NCBI GenBank assembly: GCA_964547415.1
Contig: CAZJNX010000022.1
Coordinates: 1-31,511 of the forward strand
DNA from: CAZJNX01 sp964547415
GTDB lineage: Bacteria > Pseudomonadota > Alphaproteobacteria > Rhizobiales > Amorphaceae
Length of the DNA: 31,511 bases
Direction of reading: 5' to 3'
The notes under the pieces are model-generated. The model worked only from the letters and a program-made list of their open reading frames with translations. It did not search any database and was not told where the DNA came from. Each line of letters starts with the position of its first letter. Positions within the stretch are counted from its first letter, which is position 1. Below, one piece after another: positions 1 to 8,166 of this stretch. The translations under genes and the position numbers were made by a program.

Positions 1-95
1 CCGCTTTCGCGCGGGTGGACAAGCGGGCGCGGCTCGGCGCGGGGGCGACTCTCGACCGGGCGGCGCGATACTTGCGCCCGCCCGCCGCGCGGGCT

Positions 96-109
96 GTGAC
101 CGGCGTCAC
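96..109. promoter_or_regulatory. Short palindrome upstream of the first gene
   Basis: GTGACCGGCGTCAC is a perfect inverted repeat with 5-base arms and a 4-base centre. It lies about 57 bases before the start of the first gene. It could be an operator, but such short GC-rich palindromes are common by chance in this composition. Confidence 0.2.
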
Positions 110-166
110 TGGCGCCGGGTCGGCCGCCTTCCAGATCGGGGGAACCAGCGCCGGGAGGAGCCCGCC

Positions 167-1090
167 ATGCCCGCACACCAGACGCCATTCCTCGATTTCC
201 CCGATCCGCTCCCTTCGCCCCGCGCGGCGATCGACGCCGTCTACTTCGCCCTGTCCGGCTACAAGCGGCCGACGGCGGTCGCCTGCTCGGATTGCTTCGA
301 CCAGGAGGCCGAGCGCCGGATCGTGCAGGACGTGCCGCTGCGCTCCCTCCCGCCCGCAGACTTCGGGATGATCCTCAGCGAGCACATCGACTGCTCGGTC
401 GGCGTCGAGGGATTCCTCTACTTCCTGCCGCGCCTTCTCGAGACCTTCGGCCTCGAGTGGCTCGGGCCGGGCCTCGGCGAGCGGATCGCGACCGCTGGCG
501 GCCCGCGCCTCCCACGGGTGGAGCGCGCGGCGCTCGCCGGCTGCCTCGGGCGCGGGGCGGTGGGCGTCGCGATCGACGGCGACGCGGCACCGCTCGGCGA
601 GGTGAGTAGCGACGGTACGATCACGACGATCGCCGGCCGCAACGTGGTGGGCGACATCGGCGCCCGCATGGTGCACGGCCTTCTCGCCGTCAGGGTCGAG
701 CCGCGGCAGGTGTTCGCCCGTCTCCTCGCGACGGACGGGGCGAACCTCGGCCACGTCCTCGCCGAACTCGTCGACAAGGCCTCCTTCGTGACGCCGTACG
801 CCACGCGCATCCACGCGCGTCATCCGGACCATCCGGCGCCCGAGCCGGCCCTGCGCGCCATCGATGCCATCGCCCGCAACGACTTCCTGGAGACGGTGAC
901 GCCGGACCGCTTCGAGGCGGCGCTCGCGCGATGCGACCGTCGGCTCCCGTCGCGCAAGCGCGAGCGCGTCGCCGAGCGCTACCGCACCCTTGCCGACGGG
1001 CCGCCGGGGCCGCCCCGCAAGGTGCTGGTCGCGCAACTGGCGGAAGCCCTCGCGAGCCCCGCGCCGTCCGACCCCGACCTGTGGGCCTGA
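167..1090 (+). CDS. Hypothetical protein, 307 aa
   Basis: I do not recognise this protein with certainty. The ATG is preceded by a strong ribosome binding site, GGGAGGAG at 153-160, six bases upstream. No signal peptide or membrane segment is visible. The N-terminal 100 residues look like a folded domain: a helix with AIDAVYFAL, a CSDCF motif (Cys40, Cys43), then a run with VGVEGFLYFLPRLLE. This pattern (CxxC, then a short linker, then a helix ending in FLPRLLE) recalls small uncharacterised families annotated only as DUFs, of the DUF6714 sort; that link is from memory. The C-terminal half is Arg/Ala-rich and less informative. It stands alone and is followed by a broken insertion sequence. 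Codon use matches a real high-GC gene. Confidence 0.7.
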   Translation: MPAHQTPFLDFPDPLPSPRAAIDAVYFALSGYKRPTAVACSDCFDQEAERRIVQDVPLRSLPPADFGMILSEHIDCSVGVEGFLYFLPRLLETFGLEWLGPGLGERIATAGGPRLPRVERAALAGCLGRGAVGVAIDGDAAPLGEVSSDGTITTIAGRNVVGDIGARMVHGLLAVRVEPRQVFARLLATDGANLGHVLAELVDKASFVTPYATRIHARHPDHPAPEPALRAIDAIARNDFLETVTPDRFEAALARCDRRLPSRKRERVAERYRTLADGPPGPPRKVLVAQLAEALASPAPSDPDLWA

Positions 1091-1375
1091 CCGCCCCCGC
1101 CACCGGCGACCGCGCCCAGCCCGTCGGACCCGTCCCGCCTGCCGCCGGCAGGCCCGCCCGCCCGGCGCACCGCCCGCGCCCGGGCGCGATCGCGCCGTGG
1201 CGATGCCTGCCCTGTCTGCTGGGAAGGGGGCTGCGTCGAAGGCGCGGAAGGGAGGCCGTCCCCCCGAGGGTCCTGAGCCCCGAGCATGGGTCCCCTCCGC
1301 ATCGCCTGGACCCCTCAACGGTTGCTCGGGCCGGCCGATCGCGCACGGCAGGACCCTCGACCGAGGCCACGCACC

Positions 1376-2310
1376 GTCAGCGGCTGCGACCTCTCCCGCG
1401 CCGTCCGCGACCTCCATGCCCTCCCCGACGGCCGCTCCAGGCGGGTGGAGAACACCGGCGATGCCATCGCCGCCTCGGCCGAAACGCCGGCGCCGGATAC
1501 CTCCGTCGTCCTCGAGGCGACCAGCGGATGCGATCGCCCGCCCATGGCCGCCCTCGCCGGTCGCGGCACCCCCTTCGCGCGCATCGACCCGCGGCAGGCC
1601 CGCGCGTTCGCCCGCGCCATCGGCGTCATCGCCGAGACCGACCGCGCCCTCGCCCTAGCCCTCGTCCGCGTCCTCGCCCGCGTCTTCGCCCGCGTCCTCG
1701 CCGAGATGGCCACGCGCCTTTCCCCGCCGGTCACCGCGCCCACGAGCCCGGCCCGCGCCCGCCTCGGCGACGTCCTCGGCCGCCGCCGCCAGCTCGTGGA
1801 GATGCGCAAGGCGGAGAAAGCCCGTCGCCAAAGCGCCGGCCTGGACGAGATCGCCGCCGACATCGAGGCCATGATCGACCTCCTCACCCGCCCGATCGCA
1901 GCCCGCGACCGCGCGATCACCGACCCCGTCGCCAAGGACCGGGACCTTGCCGCCAAGGCGCCGCTGCTCGCGGTTGTCACCGGCGTCGGCCCCATCGTCC
2001 TCGCCACCCTTCCGGGCGAACTGCCCGAGCTCGGCACGCGCCGTCGCCGACGGATTGCCTTGCCGGCCTCGCTCCCCATGCCCGCGAAAGCGGCCCGTGG
2101 CGCGGCGCCCGCCCCATCCGGGGAGGACGGCGCAAGGTCCGCGAGGCGCTCACCATCGCCCCCTGACGGCGTCTCGCCGTGTCCGGGCTCCCGTCGCCAT
2201 GGGGGACGGGTTGCGTGCTGCCGGAAAGGCGCCGAAGACCATCCGCCTCGCCGTCGCCCGCCGGCGTCTCGTCATGCTCGACGCCATGCTGCGCAGCGGC
2301 ATGCTCTCTC
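1376..2310 (+). pseudogene. IS110-family transposase, frameshifted (copy A)
   Basis: The family is recognisable along the whole length. The N-terminal RuvC-like part begins near GCDLSRAVRDLHALPDG (first acidic residue at about 1388) and continues with VVLEATSGCDRP and DPRQARAFARAIG then AETDR. The C-terminal part has VVTGVGPIVLATLPGELPELG, then LAGLAPHARESGPWRGA, then TASRRVRAPVAMGD and AVARRRLVMLDAMLRSG. These pieces lie in three different plus frames (frame 2 to about 2040, frame 1 to about 2160, frame 3 afterwards), so there are at least two frameshifts. The usual second pair of acidic residues after TDR is replaced by ALALALV, so the DEDD active site also seems lost. No intact start or terminal repeats could be defined. 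It is a dead element, about 310 codons long, the normal family size. Confidence 0.75.
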
Positions 2311-2399
2311 GCCGGCCCGCTCCCCATGCCTGCGAAAGCGGCCCGTGGCGCGGCGCCCCCGCATCCGGGATGGACGGCGCAAGGTCCCCGAGGCGCTCT

Positions 2400-2609
2400 G
2401 TATCGCCCCCCTGACGGCGTCTCGCCGTGTCCGGGCTCTGGTCGCCATGGGTGANNNNNNNNNNNNNNNNNNNNNNNNNNNNNNNNNNNNNNNNNNNNNN
2501 NNNNNNNNNNNNNNNNNNNNNNNNNNNNNNNNNNNNNNNNNNNNNNNNNNNNNNGTATCGCCCCCCTGACGGCGTCTCGCCGTGTCCGGGCTCTGGTCGC
2601 CATGGGTGA
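2400..2609. repeat. 55-base identical ends flanking the assembly gap
   Basis: The 55 bases before the gap (2400-2454) are identical to the 55 bases after it (2555-2609). The simplest reading is that two contigs overlap here and were joined with a fixed-size gap. If so, the true sequence runs from 2454 directly to 2610 and there is no third transposase fragment. Confidence 0.85.
2455..2554. other. Scaffold gap, 100 N
   Basis: There are exactly 100 undetermined bases. That is a conventional placeholder length and need not reflect the true distance. Confidence 0.98.
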
Positions 2610-2720
2610 GAGGTTGCGCGCTCCCGGCAAGGTGTCCAAACCATCTTCATCGCCGTCGCCCGCCGGCGCCTCGTCATCCTCGACGCCATGCTGCGGAGCG
2701 GTATGGCGCTGCGAGCATGA

Positions 2721-3769
2721 GCGACAACACAATTGCCCCCGGGCGCCGGGATCGGCCCGCGGACGGCCGCACGACGGGCCGGGTCCACCGGTGGTCGTCG
2801 GCTGAGCCCGACCCGGGCGGCTCCACCCCGGGGGCGGGGCGGGCACGGCCCGCGCAAGGTCCGGCGGGCATCCGTGCGGCGAGGCCACGCAGAGCGTGCG
2901 GCGCCGGGCCCTGGCTGGGTGATCCCGTCCCGGGCGGTTTGGGCCAGCGGGTGCGGGGGCTCCCGGCGTGCTCGCCGCGCTCGGCGCGGTCCCAGCCCGT
3001 GGCGCGACGGGCCTTCTGGCCCGTGCCTGCCGTGGGCGGAGCAGTCCGTGACGTCGAGCGGTCGCTTCCGGCCCGCGCGCGCTGGCCCGGACGGAGCGGG
3101 CCTGACCCTCCGTGCCGCGGGATGCGCGGCGCCTGGGGGACGGCGGGCCCGGAACGGCGCGAGGACGCGCGGCCTTTCCGCCCGTGCCTGCCGTGCCGCG
3201 GAGCGGTCGGTGGCGTCGAGCGGCGTCGAGCGGTCGCTCCCCGCCCTGCCGCGCCGGTGCGCATGAAGAGGGCCGGCCCCGGAACGGCGTGAGGACGCAC
3301 GGCCGTGCCTGCCGTGGGCGGAGCGGTCCGTGGCGTCGAGCGGTCGCTTCCGGCCGTGCCGCGCCCGCCCGCCCGCCCCGGAGCGGGCCTGGCCCGCCGT
3401 GCCGCGGAACGCACGGCCCTTGCGGGAGCGCGGGCCCGGAACGGCCGGACGACACACGGTGGAGGGTCTCCCGGCCCTGCCGCGCCGGTGCGCCCCGGAG
3501 CGGGGTGGCGGCGCCAGACTGGGGGCGCCCCGATCGAGCGGATCCGCCCGCTGCGCGCGGCGGGATCTCGGAGGGCCGCGCGTGCCCGTGCAGGATCGGG
3601 GATCGTGCGGCGGGAAGGGGCGGTCGGCCGCGGTCGCCGGGCGACGCGGTCCGCGTACTCCTGAAGGCCTTTCCCGGCGCGGGAGAGGGGGCGGAGCGGC
3701 AAGGGGCCGATCCGGGCCGGCGGAAGGGCCGGCCGGACGGACGGCGGATCGGGCGGAGCGCGGGCGCGG
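2721..3769. other. Gene-free region of about 1 kb, repeat-rich
   Basis: No supported gene lies between the transposase remnant and the end of the diguanylate cyclase gene. Long open frames run through it on both strands, but they are Arg/Pro/Gly/Ala-rich with no recognisable domain, as expected where stop codons are rare. The middle (about 3021-3493) is a modular repeat block described separately. Confidence 0.6.
3021..3493. repeat. Modular imperfect repeat block
   Basis: Four sequence modules recur in changing order. Module A starts CCGTGCCTGCCGTG and runs to GTCGAGCGGTCGCT; it occurs at about 3021-3073, 3182-3240 and 3303-3354. Module B, GGCCCGGAACGGC and its flank, occurs at about 3145, 3274 and 3431. 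Module C, GAGCGGGCCTG then CCGTGCCGCGG, occurs at about 3094 and 3380. Module D, CCCTGCCGCGCCGGTGCGC, occurs at about 3244 and 3475. The order is A-C-B, A-D-B, A-C-B-D. Copies differ by substitutions and small indels. This is not a simple tandem array and no reading frame is kept across it. Confidence 0.65.
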
Positions 3770-5521
3770 TCATCCCGCGGCAAGGCTGACCGGTGCGGGA
3801 GGCGAGGCGGTGCGCGCCGGCATCACCCGGTTGCGGCCCGCCTGCTTGGCCGCGTAGAGGGCCTCGTCGGCAAGGCGCATCAGCTCGAGGGGCGCCGTGC
3901 CGTGCTCGGCGGCGAGCGCGAGGCCGATCGAGACGGTCGGCTGCGGGAGAAGGTGGCCGGCGTAATGGACGGGCAGACGCTCGAGGCGGGCCCGCAGCTC
4001 CTCCGCCCGCCGCCCGGCGCTCTCGGCCGTCTGGTCGGGCCACAGCAGCATGAACTCCTCGCCGCCGTTGCGGCAGGCGATGTCCTCGCCGACGCAGCTC
4101 TCCTTGAGGGCGGCGCCGACCGCCCTCAGCACCGTGTCGCCGGCATCGTGGCCGTGGTCGTCGTTGAAGCGCTTGAAGTGGTCGACGTCGATGGAGACGA
4201 CCGCGAGGGAGCCTTCCGGCGTCTGCGGGCGCAACAGCAGCGTCCTGAGGCTCTCCGACAGGTGGCGGCGGTTGTAAAGGCCGGTCAGGGGATCGCGCAG
4301 CGACTGCTCGTGGAGCTCGTCGCGCAGGCGCACGTTGGCGATCGCGAGGGCGACCTGCTCGGCGAGCATCCGGGCAAGGTCGAACGACCGCTCGAAGCCG
4401 GACGGATCCCCCGCGGGCTGGAGCATCATGTGCATGAGGCCCACGGTCTCGCCGCGGGCGAGGATCGGGAAGCAGTAGGAGGGCCGGCCATCGCCCGTCG
4501 TGACGTGCTCGCAGGGAAAATCCACCGTTCCGAAGCCGTAGCGGTAGGCGCGGCCGCGCCGTAGCGCCCAGCAATCCGCGGGGCGGATGTGTTGGTGCGC
4601 CGCGCCGCCGCCCCAGGCGACGACGCCGTCGAGCACGTCCCGCGAGTTGGAGTAGATGTAGAAACTGCCCTCGCTGTCGGGAAGCATCCGCTCGAGGAAG
4701 CGGCGGACCATCATGAAGAGCTCGTCGAGGGAGCGGCTCGACTGCAGCCACTCGTTGAGCTCGCCGAGGAGCTGGACCTCCTGGGCGAGCCGCAGCTGCT
4801 TCGCCGCGCGCGCCCGCTCCGCCTCGGCCTCGGCCGCCGCGCGGCGGGCGTTGAGGGCCGAATGGCGCAGGGACAGCCCGAGCGGCACGAGGACGAGGAG
4901 GACGCCGAGGGTCACGAGAAGGGCGAGGACGAGGCGCACCCGGCCGACATAGAGCGTCAGCTCGTCCGTCACGTCCATGTAGAGCTCGAGCGCGCCGAGG
5001 AGGCGGCCGTCGTCGACCACCGGCACGTAGATCTCCGCGATCTCCCGGACGGTCAGCGTGCGGCCGCTCAGGGAATGGAGTTCGAGGTGGGGGAGCGCGT
5101 CCGCCGCCATGGCCTCGCGGATGTAGACGGGCGCGCGCGCCTCGCGCAGGCGGCGGAAGACCGCGCCATCCGCCTCCTCGCCGATCTCCCCGTCCTCGCT
5201 CGACCAGATGACGCGGCCCGTCCGGTCGAACAGGACGAGCTTCGACACGTCCGACGCCGTCGGGATGCGGGACAGGCGCGCCGTCTCCTCCAGGGCGAGA
5301 TCGCCGGTGCCGAAGGCGCGGCCCGGATCAGCGATCTGGAAGAGGACCCGGTCGATCCACAGCAAGCTTTCCTCCGTCTTCTCCTCCTGCAGGATGCGCT
5401 CCACGACCGGGCGCGGCGCGTGCACGACGACGACCACCGCCCCGGCGACGACGACGGCCGCGACTAGGGCGAACGACAGCCACGGCACCGACGCGGCGAC
5501 GGCACGGCGTGCGAACAACAT
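3770..5521 (-). CDS. Membrane-anchored GAF-GGDEF diguanylate cyclase
   Basis: This 583-residue protein should make cyclic di-GMP from two GTP at the inner membrane. Membrane helices lie at about residues 12-34 and 194-217 and enclose a periplasmic sensor of about 155 residues. A short Ala/Arg/Glu-rich coiled coil (222-250) follows. The GAF-like domain (about 255-400) contains the Cys-bearing DCWALRRGRAY and PSYCFPILARGETVGLMHM segments seen in other GAF-GGDEF proteins. The cyclase domain (405-568) has DPLTGLYNRRHL, the Mg-binding DVDHFKRFND and the signature GGEEF at 486-490, so it should be active. The inhibitory RxxD site, normally five residues before the signature, reads VGED (477-480), so the arginine is missing and product inhibition through that site is unlikely. 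The ATG has a G-rich stretch just upstream. The gene is monocistronic; its signal is unknown. Confidence 0.9.
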   Translation of the reverse strand: MLFARRAVAASVPWLSFALVAAVVVAGAVVVVVHAPRPVVERILQEEKTEESLLWIDRVLFQIADPGRAFGTGDLALEETARLSRIPTASDVSKLVLFDRTGRVIWSSEDGEIGEEADGAVFRRLREARAPVYIREAMAADALPHLELHSLSGRTLTVREIAEIYVPVVDDGRLLGALELYMDVTDELTLYVGRVRLVLALLVTLGVLLVLVPLGLSLRHSALNARRAAAEAEAERARAAKQLRLAQEVQLLGELNEWLQSSRSLDELFMMVRRFLERMLPDSEGSFYIYSNSRDVLDGVVAWGGGAAHQHIRPADCWALRRGRAYRYGFGTVDFPCEHVTTGDGRPSYCFPILARGETVGLMHMMLQPAGDPSGFERSFDLARMLAEQVALAIANVRLRDELHEQSLRDPLTGLYNRRHLSESLRTLLLRPQTPEGSLAVVSIDVDHFKRFNDDHGHDAGDTVLRAVGAALKESCVGEDIACRNGGEEFMLLWPDQTAESAGRRAEELRARLERLPVHYAGHLLPQPTVSIGLALAAEHGTAPLELMRLADEALYAAKQAGRNRVMPARTASPPAPVSLAAG

Positions 5522-6258
5522 GGTGACCCCCCCATCTCGTCCCCCACGGAAGCATCGTTAGCTTGCGCGGAGCTTGCACGGGCGGGCGCGGCGCGCGCTG
5601 CGGCCGTGCCGAAAGCGGCGGCGGGCCGCGACCCGGCACCGGGCGAAGATGTCCGGATCTCCGCAACTCCACGCCGCCGCGCGCCGGCGACCCGGCTTCG
5701 CGGCCGCCGGGCGGCCGATCGACGGGGCCCCGGACGAGACGGCCTCTCCGCCCGCTCCGCGAAAGACGGCCCGCCGGCCCGCTCCGGCGAACGCGATCGC
5801 GAGCGTGGGCCCCGCCGGCCCGCTGCCGACGATGCACCCGACCCCGTGCCGCTCCGGGCACGCCGGCAGGTCCGCGTGGGCACGGCGCATCGGGCGTCGC
5901 CCTCGCCGGGGATCCCCTTGTCGCGCACGGCGGTGTCCCGGCGCAGGCGGAAGGGGACGGCGGCCGGCAGGAGCGTGAGCGGCCCGAGCGCCTCTTTGGG
6001 AACACCCGCGTCCGATGCACGCCCGACATCCGTCGCCTCGCGTTGTCCGCGGATCCGGCCCTGGCCTCCACGGCCGTTCGCCCTCGCGCGGGGGCCGTGC
6101 CGCCGTCGCCGATCCGTCCCGCGGGTTCGACCCGCCCGGGCGCGCGGCAGGCCCATCCCCCGGACGGTCCGCGGCCATGCCGCCCGCCCGCGTCCCGCCT
6201 CGCCGCCGGCACCGGTGGCGGTGGACGCCCGCGGCAAGCGCCCTACGCGTGGCGCCCC
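5522..6258. other. Gene-poor interval of 737 bases
   Basis: It separates the divergently transcribed cyclase and flavoprotein genes. No complete gene is visible. A weak relic of a flavin oxidoreductase N-terminus lies on the minus strand (separate entry). No convincing promoter could be picked out. Confidence 0.5.
5706..5845 (-). pseudogene. Relic of a FAD-dependent (GMC-like) oxidoreductase N-terminus
   Basis: About 45 minus-strand codons read VGCIVGSGPAGPTLAIAFA then GAGRRAVFRGAGG. This is the Rossmann dinucleotide-binding pattern (GxGxxG, second strand, then a GG where the acidic EaGG would be) typical of GMC oxidoreductases and related flavoproteins. The acidic residue that binds the FAD ribose is replaced, and recognisable sequence stops soon after. 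No start codon or catalytic part was found. It may be a fragment left by deletion, or a chance likeness in a Gly/Ala-rich frame. Confidence 0.3.
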
Positions 6259-6957
6259 ATGACCCATACGATCACGCTGCGCAGCATCGCGCCCGTCACC
6301 CGGGACACCTTTCACCTCGTCCTCACCCGCCCGGCGGGCTACGCGTGGACGCCTGGCCAGGCCAACCACTGGGGCCTCGACGTGGAGGGCTTTCGCGAGG
6401 CCGCAAACCCCTTCACCATCACCAGCTTGCCGGAGGATCCGGACCTCGCCTTCGTCATCAAGACCTACCCGACCGACCGGCATCCCGACCATGGCGGCAT
6501 GACCGAGCGCATCGCGACGCTGAAGCCCGGCGCGCGCGTGTTCGTCGACGATCCGTCCGGCGACATCCGCGACGAGGGGGAGGGCGTGTTCATCGCCGGC
6601 GGCGCGGGCATCACCCCCTTCATCCCGATCCTCGAGGCTCGCCGCCGCAAGGGCACGCTGAAGGGCAACATCCTCCTCTTTTCCAACCGGACCGTGGAAG
6701 ACATCATCCTGCGCGAGGCCTTCGACGCCATGGCGGAGGACCTCCAGGTGGTCCACACCGTCACCGGCGGCCCGAGCCCGTTCGAGAGCCGGCGCATCGA
6801 CAAGGCGTTCATCGCCGAGAAGACCGGCTTCGACCACCGCTTCTACGTGTGCGGCCCGCCGGGCATGATGACGTCGGTGATCGCCGCCTTGCGCGAGGCC
6901 GGCGTCGCGGACCGGAACATCGTCACCGAGGACGAGTGGCTCGACACCGGCGCCTGA
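6259..6957 (+). CDS. Ferredoxin reductase-like flavoprotein (FAD/NAD(P) oxidoreductase)
   Basis: This compact protein of 232 residues belongs to the ferredoxin-NADP reductase superfamily, which moves electrons between NAD(P)H and an acceptor through FAD. It has the N-terminal beta-barrel (residues 1-105) with NPFTITS at 50-56, in the place of the FAD-binding RxYS motif but lacking its arginine. The NAD(P)-binding half follows, with IAGGAGITPFIPIL (112-125) and the CGPPGMM motif (198-204). There is no 2Fe-2S domain, so it must pass electrons to a separate partner or to a small acceptor. The end, EDEWLDTGA, lacks the usual C-terminal aromatic residue. The ATG at 6259 is chosen because the family starts there; the frame stays open far upstream without family sequence. 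Its ribosome binding site is weak. The partner is unknown. Confidence 0.85.
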   Translation: MTHTITLRSIAPVTRDTFHLVLTRPAGYAWTPGQANHWGLDVEGFREAANPFTITSLPEDPDLAFVIKTYPTDRHPDHGGMTERIATLKPGARVFVDDPSGDIRDEGEGVFIAGGAGITPFIPILEARRRKGTLKGNILLFSNRTVEDIILREAFDAMAEDLQVVHTVTGGPSPFESRRIDKAFIAEKTGFDHRFYVCGPPGMMTSVIAALREAGVADRNIVTEDEWLDTGA

Positions 6958-6965
6958 CCCCGACG

Positions 6966-7002
6966 CCTGCCGCGCGCCCCGCCCACCCGGGCGACCGGCA
7001 GG
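6966..7002 (+). terminator. Putative hairpin terminator after the flavoprotein gene
   Basis: CCTGCCG (6966-6972) pairs with CGGCAGG (6996-7002), and an inner GCCC/GGGC pair lies within the loop. It begins nine bases after the stop codon. No T-run follows, which is usual in very GC-rich genomes. Confidence 0.35.
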
Positions 7003-7219
7003 ACGGCGCCGGGCGGCCATGCCGCGCCTTTCCACCTTCCACCGCCACACCTCGCCGGACGCCCCGGCAAGCCCGCCGTGCTCGGCTGGCCCCCCGCGCG
7101 CCCCGGCGGACCCGCCCGGCGCCCGGCGCAGCCCGGGAGCGCGGCCTGACCCGAGGCGTCGACAGGGACCGCCGCCCCCTCGAACGGTCGGGAGAGGCCG
7201 GCGCCGGAAGGTCGACCGC

Positions 7220-7232
7220 TTGACATTTGACA
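7220..7232 (+). promoter_or_regulatory. Possible promoter element upstream of the HWE kinase gene
   Basis: TTGACATTTGACA is a tandem pair of TTGACA-type -35 hexamers about 60 bases before the kinase start. It is one of few AT-containing spots in the 333-base gap between the flavoprotein and kinase genes. No good -10 hexamer is visible at the right spacing, so this is tentative. The rest of that gap shows nothing recognisable. Confidence 0.3.
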
Positions 7233-7290
7233 GGGTCCTTGCGGCAGCCGTCGGGGAAGATTGGAAAGGGGAGGCGGAGACGGAAAGGCG

Positions 7291-8166
7291 ATGGCCGAGG
7301 CCCCATCGGACCTGGCGGCGAAGCTTCCCTGGCAGCTCTTCGACCTTGCGGGCGTCATGCTGCTGGGTCTCGGGCGGGACGGGCGGGTCCTTTACATCAA
7401 CCGGACGGGGGCCGACCTTCTCGGCCGTCCGCCGGAGGAGATCGTCGGGACCGACTGGATCGGGACCTTCGTGCCCGAGCGGCTGCGGGAGCGGGTGCGC
7501 GGCGTCTTCGAGGCGGTGATGGCCGGCCATGCGGAGGTGGTGGCGAGCTTCGAGAACCCGGTCCTGTGCCCGGACGGGTCGGAGCGGACGGTGGCCTGGC
7601 GAAACACGGTCCTGAGGGACCCGGCGAGCGGGGAGGTGATCGTTGGCCTGTCCTCGGGCGAGGACGTCACCGGCCTCAGGCAGGCGGAACGGCGGCTCGC
7701 CGAGAGCGAGGCCCGCTTCCGGGCCACCTTCGAGCAGGCCGCGGTCGGGCTCGCGCACCTGTCCCTCGAGGGGCGCTTCCTGCGCTGTAACGCCCGTTTC
7801 TGCGCCATCGTCGGCCTTTCCTGCGAGGCTCTCAAGGCCCTGACCTTCGCCGACGTCACCCATCCGGACGACGTGGCGGCCGGCCGGGCGCTGGTGGCGG
7901 CGCTCGTCTCGGGGCAACGCGACAGCTTCCGCGTGGAGAAGCGCTACCTGCGCCCGGACGGCACCGTGGTGTGGGGCGACCTCATGGCCTCGATCGTGCG
8001 CGACCCGGACGGGAGCCCGGCGCATCTTCTCGCCATCGTCGAGGACATCACGGCGCGCAAGTGCGTGGAAGAGCTCAGCGCGCGGGAGGAGCTGCAGCGC
8101 CTCGCCTTTCGCGCGGCCGACGCCGGCGCCTACGAATGGGACGCGGCGAGCGACCGGGCGGTCTAA
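7291..8166 (+). CDS. PAS-domain N-terminal half of a split HWE histidine kinase
   Basis: This frame carries the sensor half of a larger kinase. PAS domain 1 spans about residues 15-130 (GRVLYINRTGADLLGRPPEE). PAS domain 2 spans about 140-262 and ends in a PAC-type LRPDGTVVWGDLM then IVEDITARK. A third PAS domain begins near 268 (RAADAGAYEWDAASDRAV) and is cut by TAA at 8164-8166, codon 292. The same frame continues after the TAA with the rest of that PAS domain and the kinase core, so one nonsense codon splits one gene. The ATG at 7291 follows a purine-rich GGAGACGGAAAGG stretch. As it stands this half would be a PAS-only protein without kinase activity. It would be an intact 291-residue product only if truncation is tolerated. 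Confidence 0.75.
   Translation: MAEAPSDLAAKLPWQLFDLAGVMLLGLGRDGRVLYINRTGADLLGRPPEEIVGTDWIGTFVPERLRERVRGVFEAVMAGHAEVVASFENPVLCPDGSERTVAWRNTVLRDPASGEVIVGLSSGEDVTGLRQAERRLAESEARFRATFEQAAVGLAHLSLEGRFLRCNARFCAIVGLSCEALKALTFADVTHPDDVAAGRALVAALVSGQRDSFRVEKRYLRPDGTVVWGDLMASIVRDPDGSPAHLLAIVEDITARKCVEELSAREELQRLAFRAADAGAYEWDAASDRAV

Larger units (their letters stand above)
2311..2720 (+). pseudogene. IS110-family transposase 3' fragment (copy B)
   Basis: This is a second, diverged copy of the transposase C-terminus, directly after copy A. Its first bases match copy A from about 2062 onward. Recognisable pieces are APHACESGPWRGAP (frame 3), RDGRRKVPEALCIAPLTASR (frame 2) and, after the scaffold gap, a stretch reading KTIFIAVARRRLVILDAMLR that ends at a TGA at 2718-2720. 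At least two frameshifts are needed to join them. Copy A ends without this stop, so copy B probably carries the original end of the element. The 100-N gap lies inside this copy. The two copies differ at many positions, so they are either an old tandem duplication or the remains of two related elements. Confidence 0.65.

Noticed and set aside
2555..2609. A third copy of the transposase fragment
   Set aside because: It is identical to the bases before the gap over exactly 55 positions, so it is best read as contig overlap.
1977..4751. Open minus-strand frame of over 900 codons across the scaffold gap
   Set aside because: It runs through undetermined bases, repeat modules and the cyclase gene in another frame; it has no recognisable domain.
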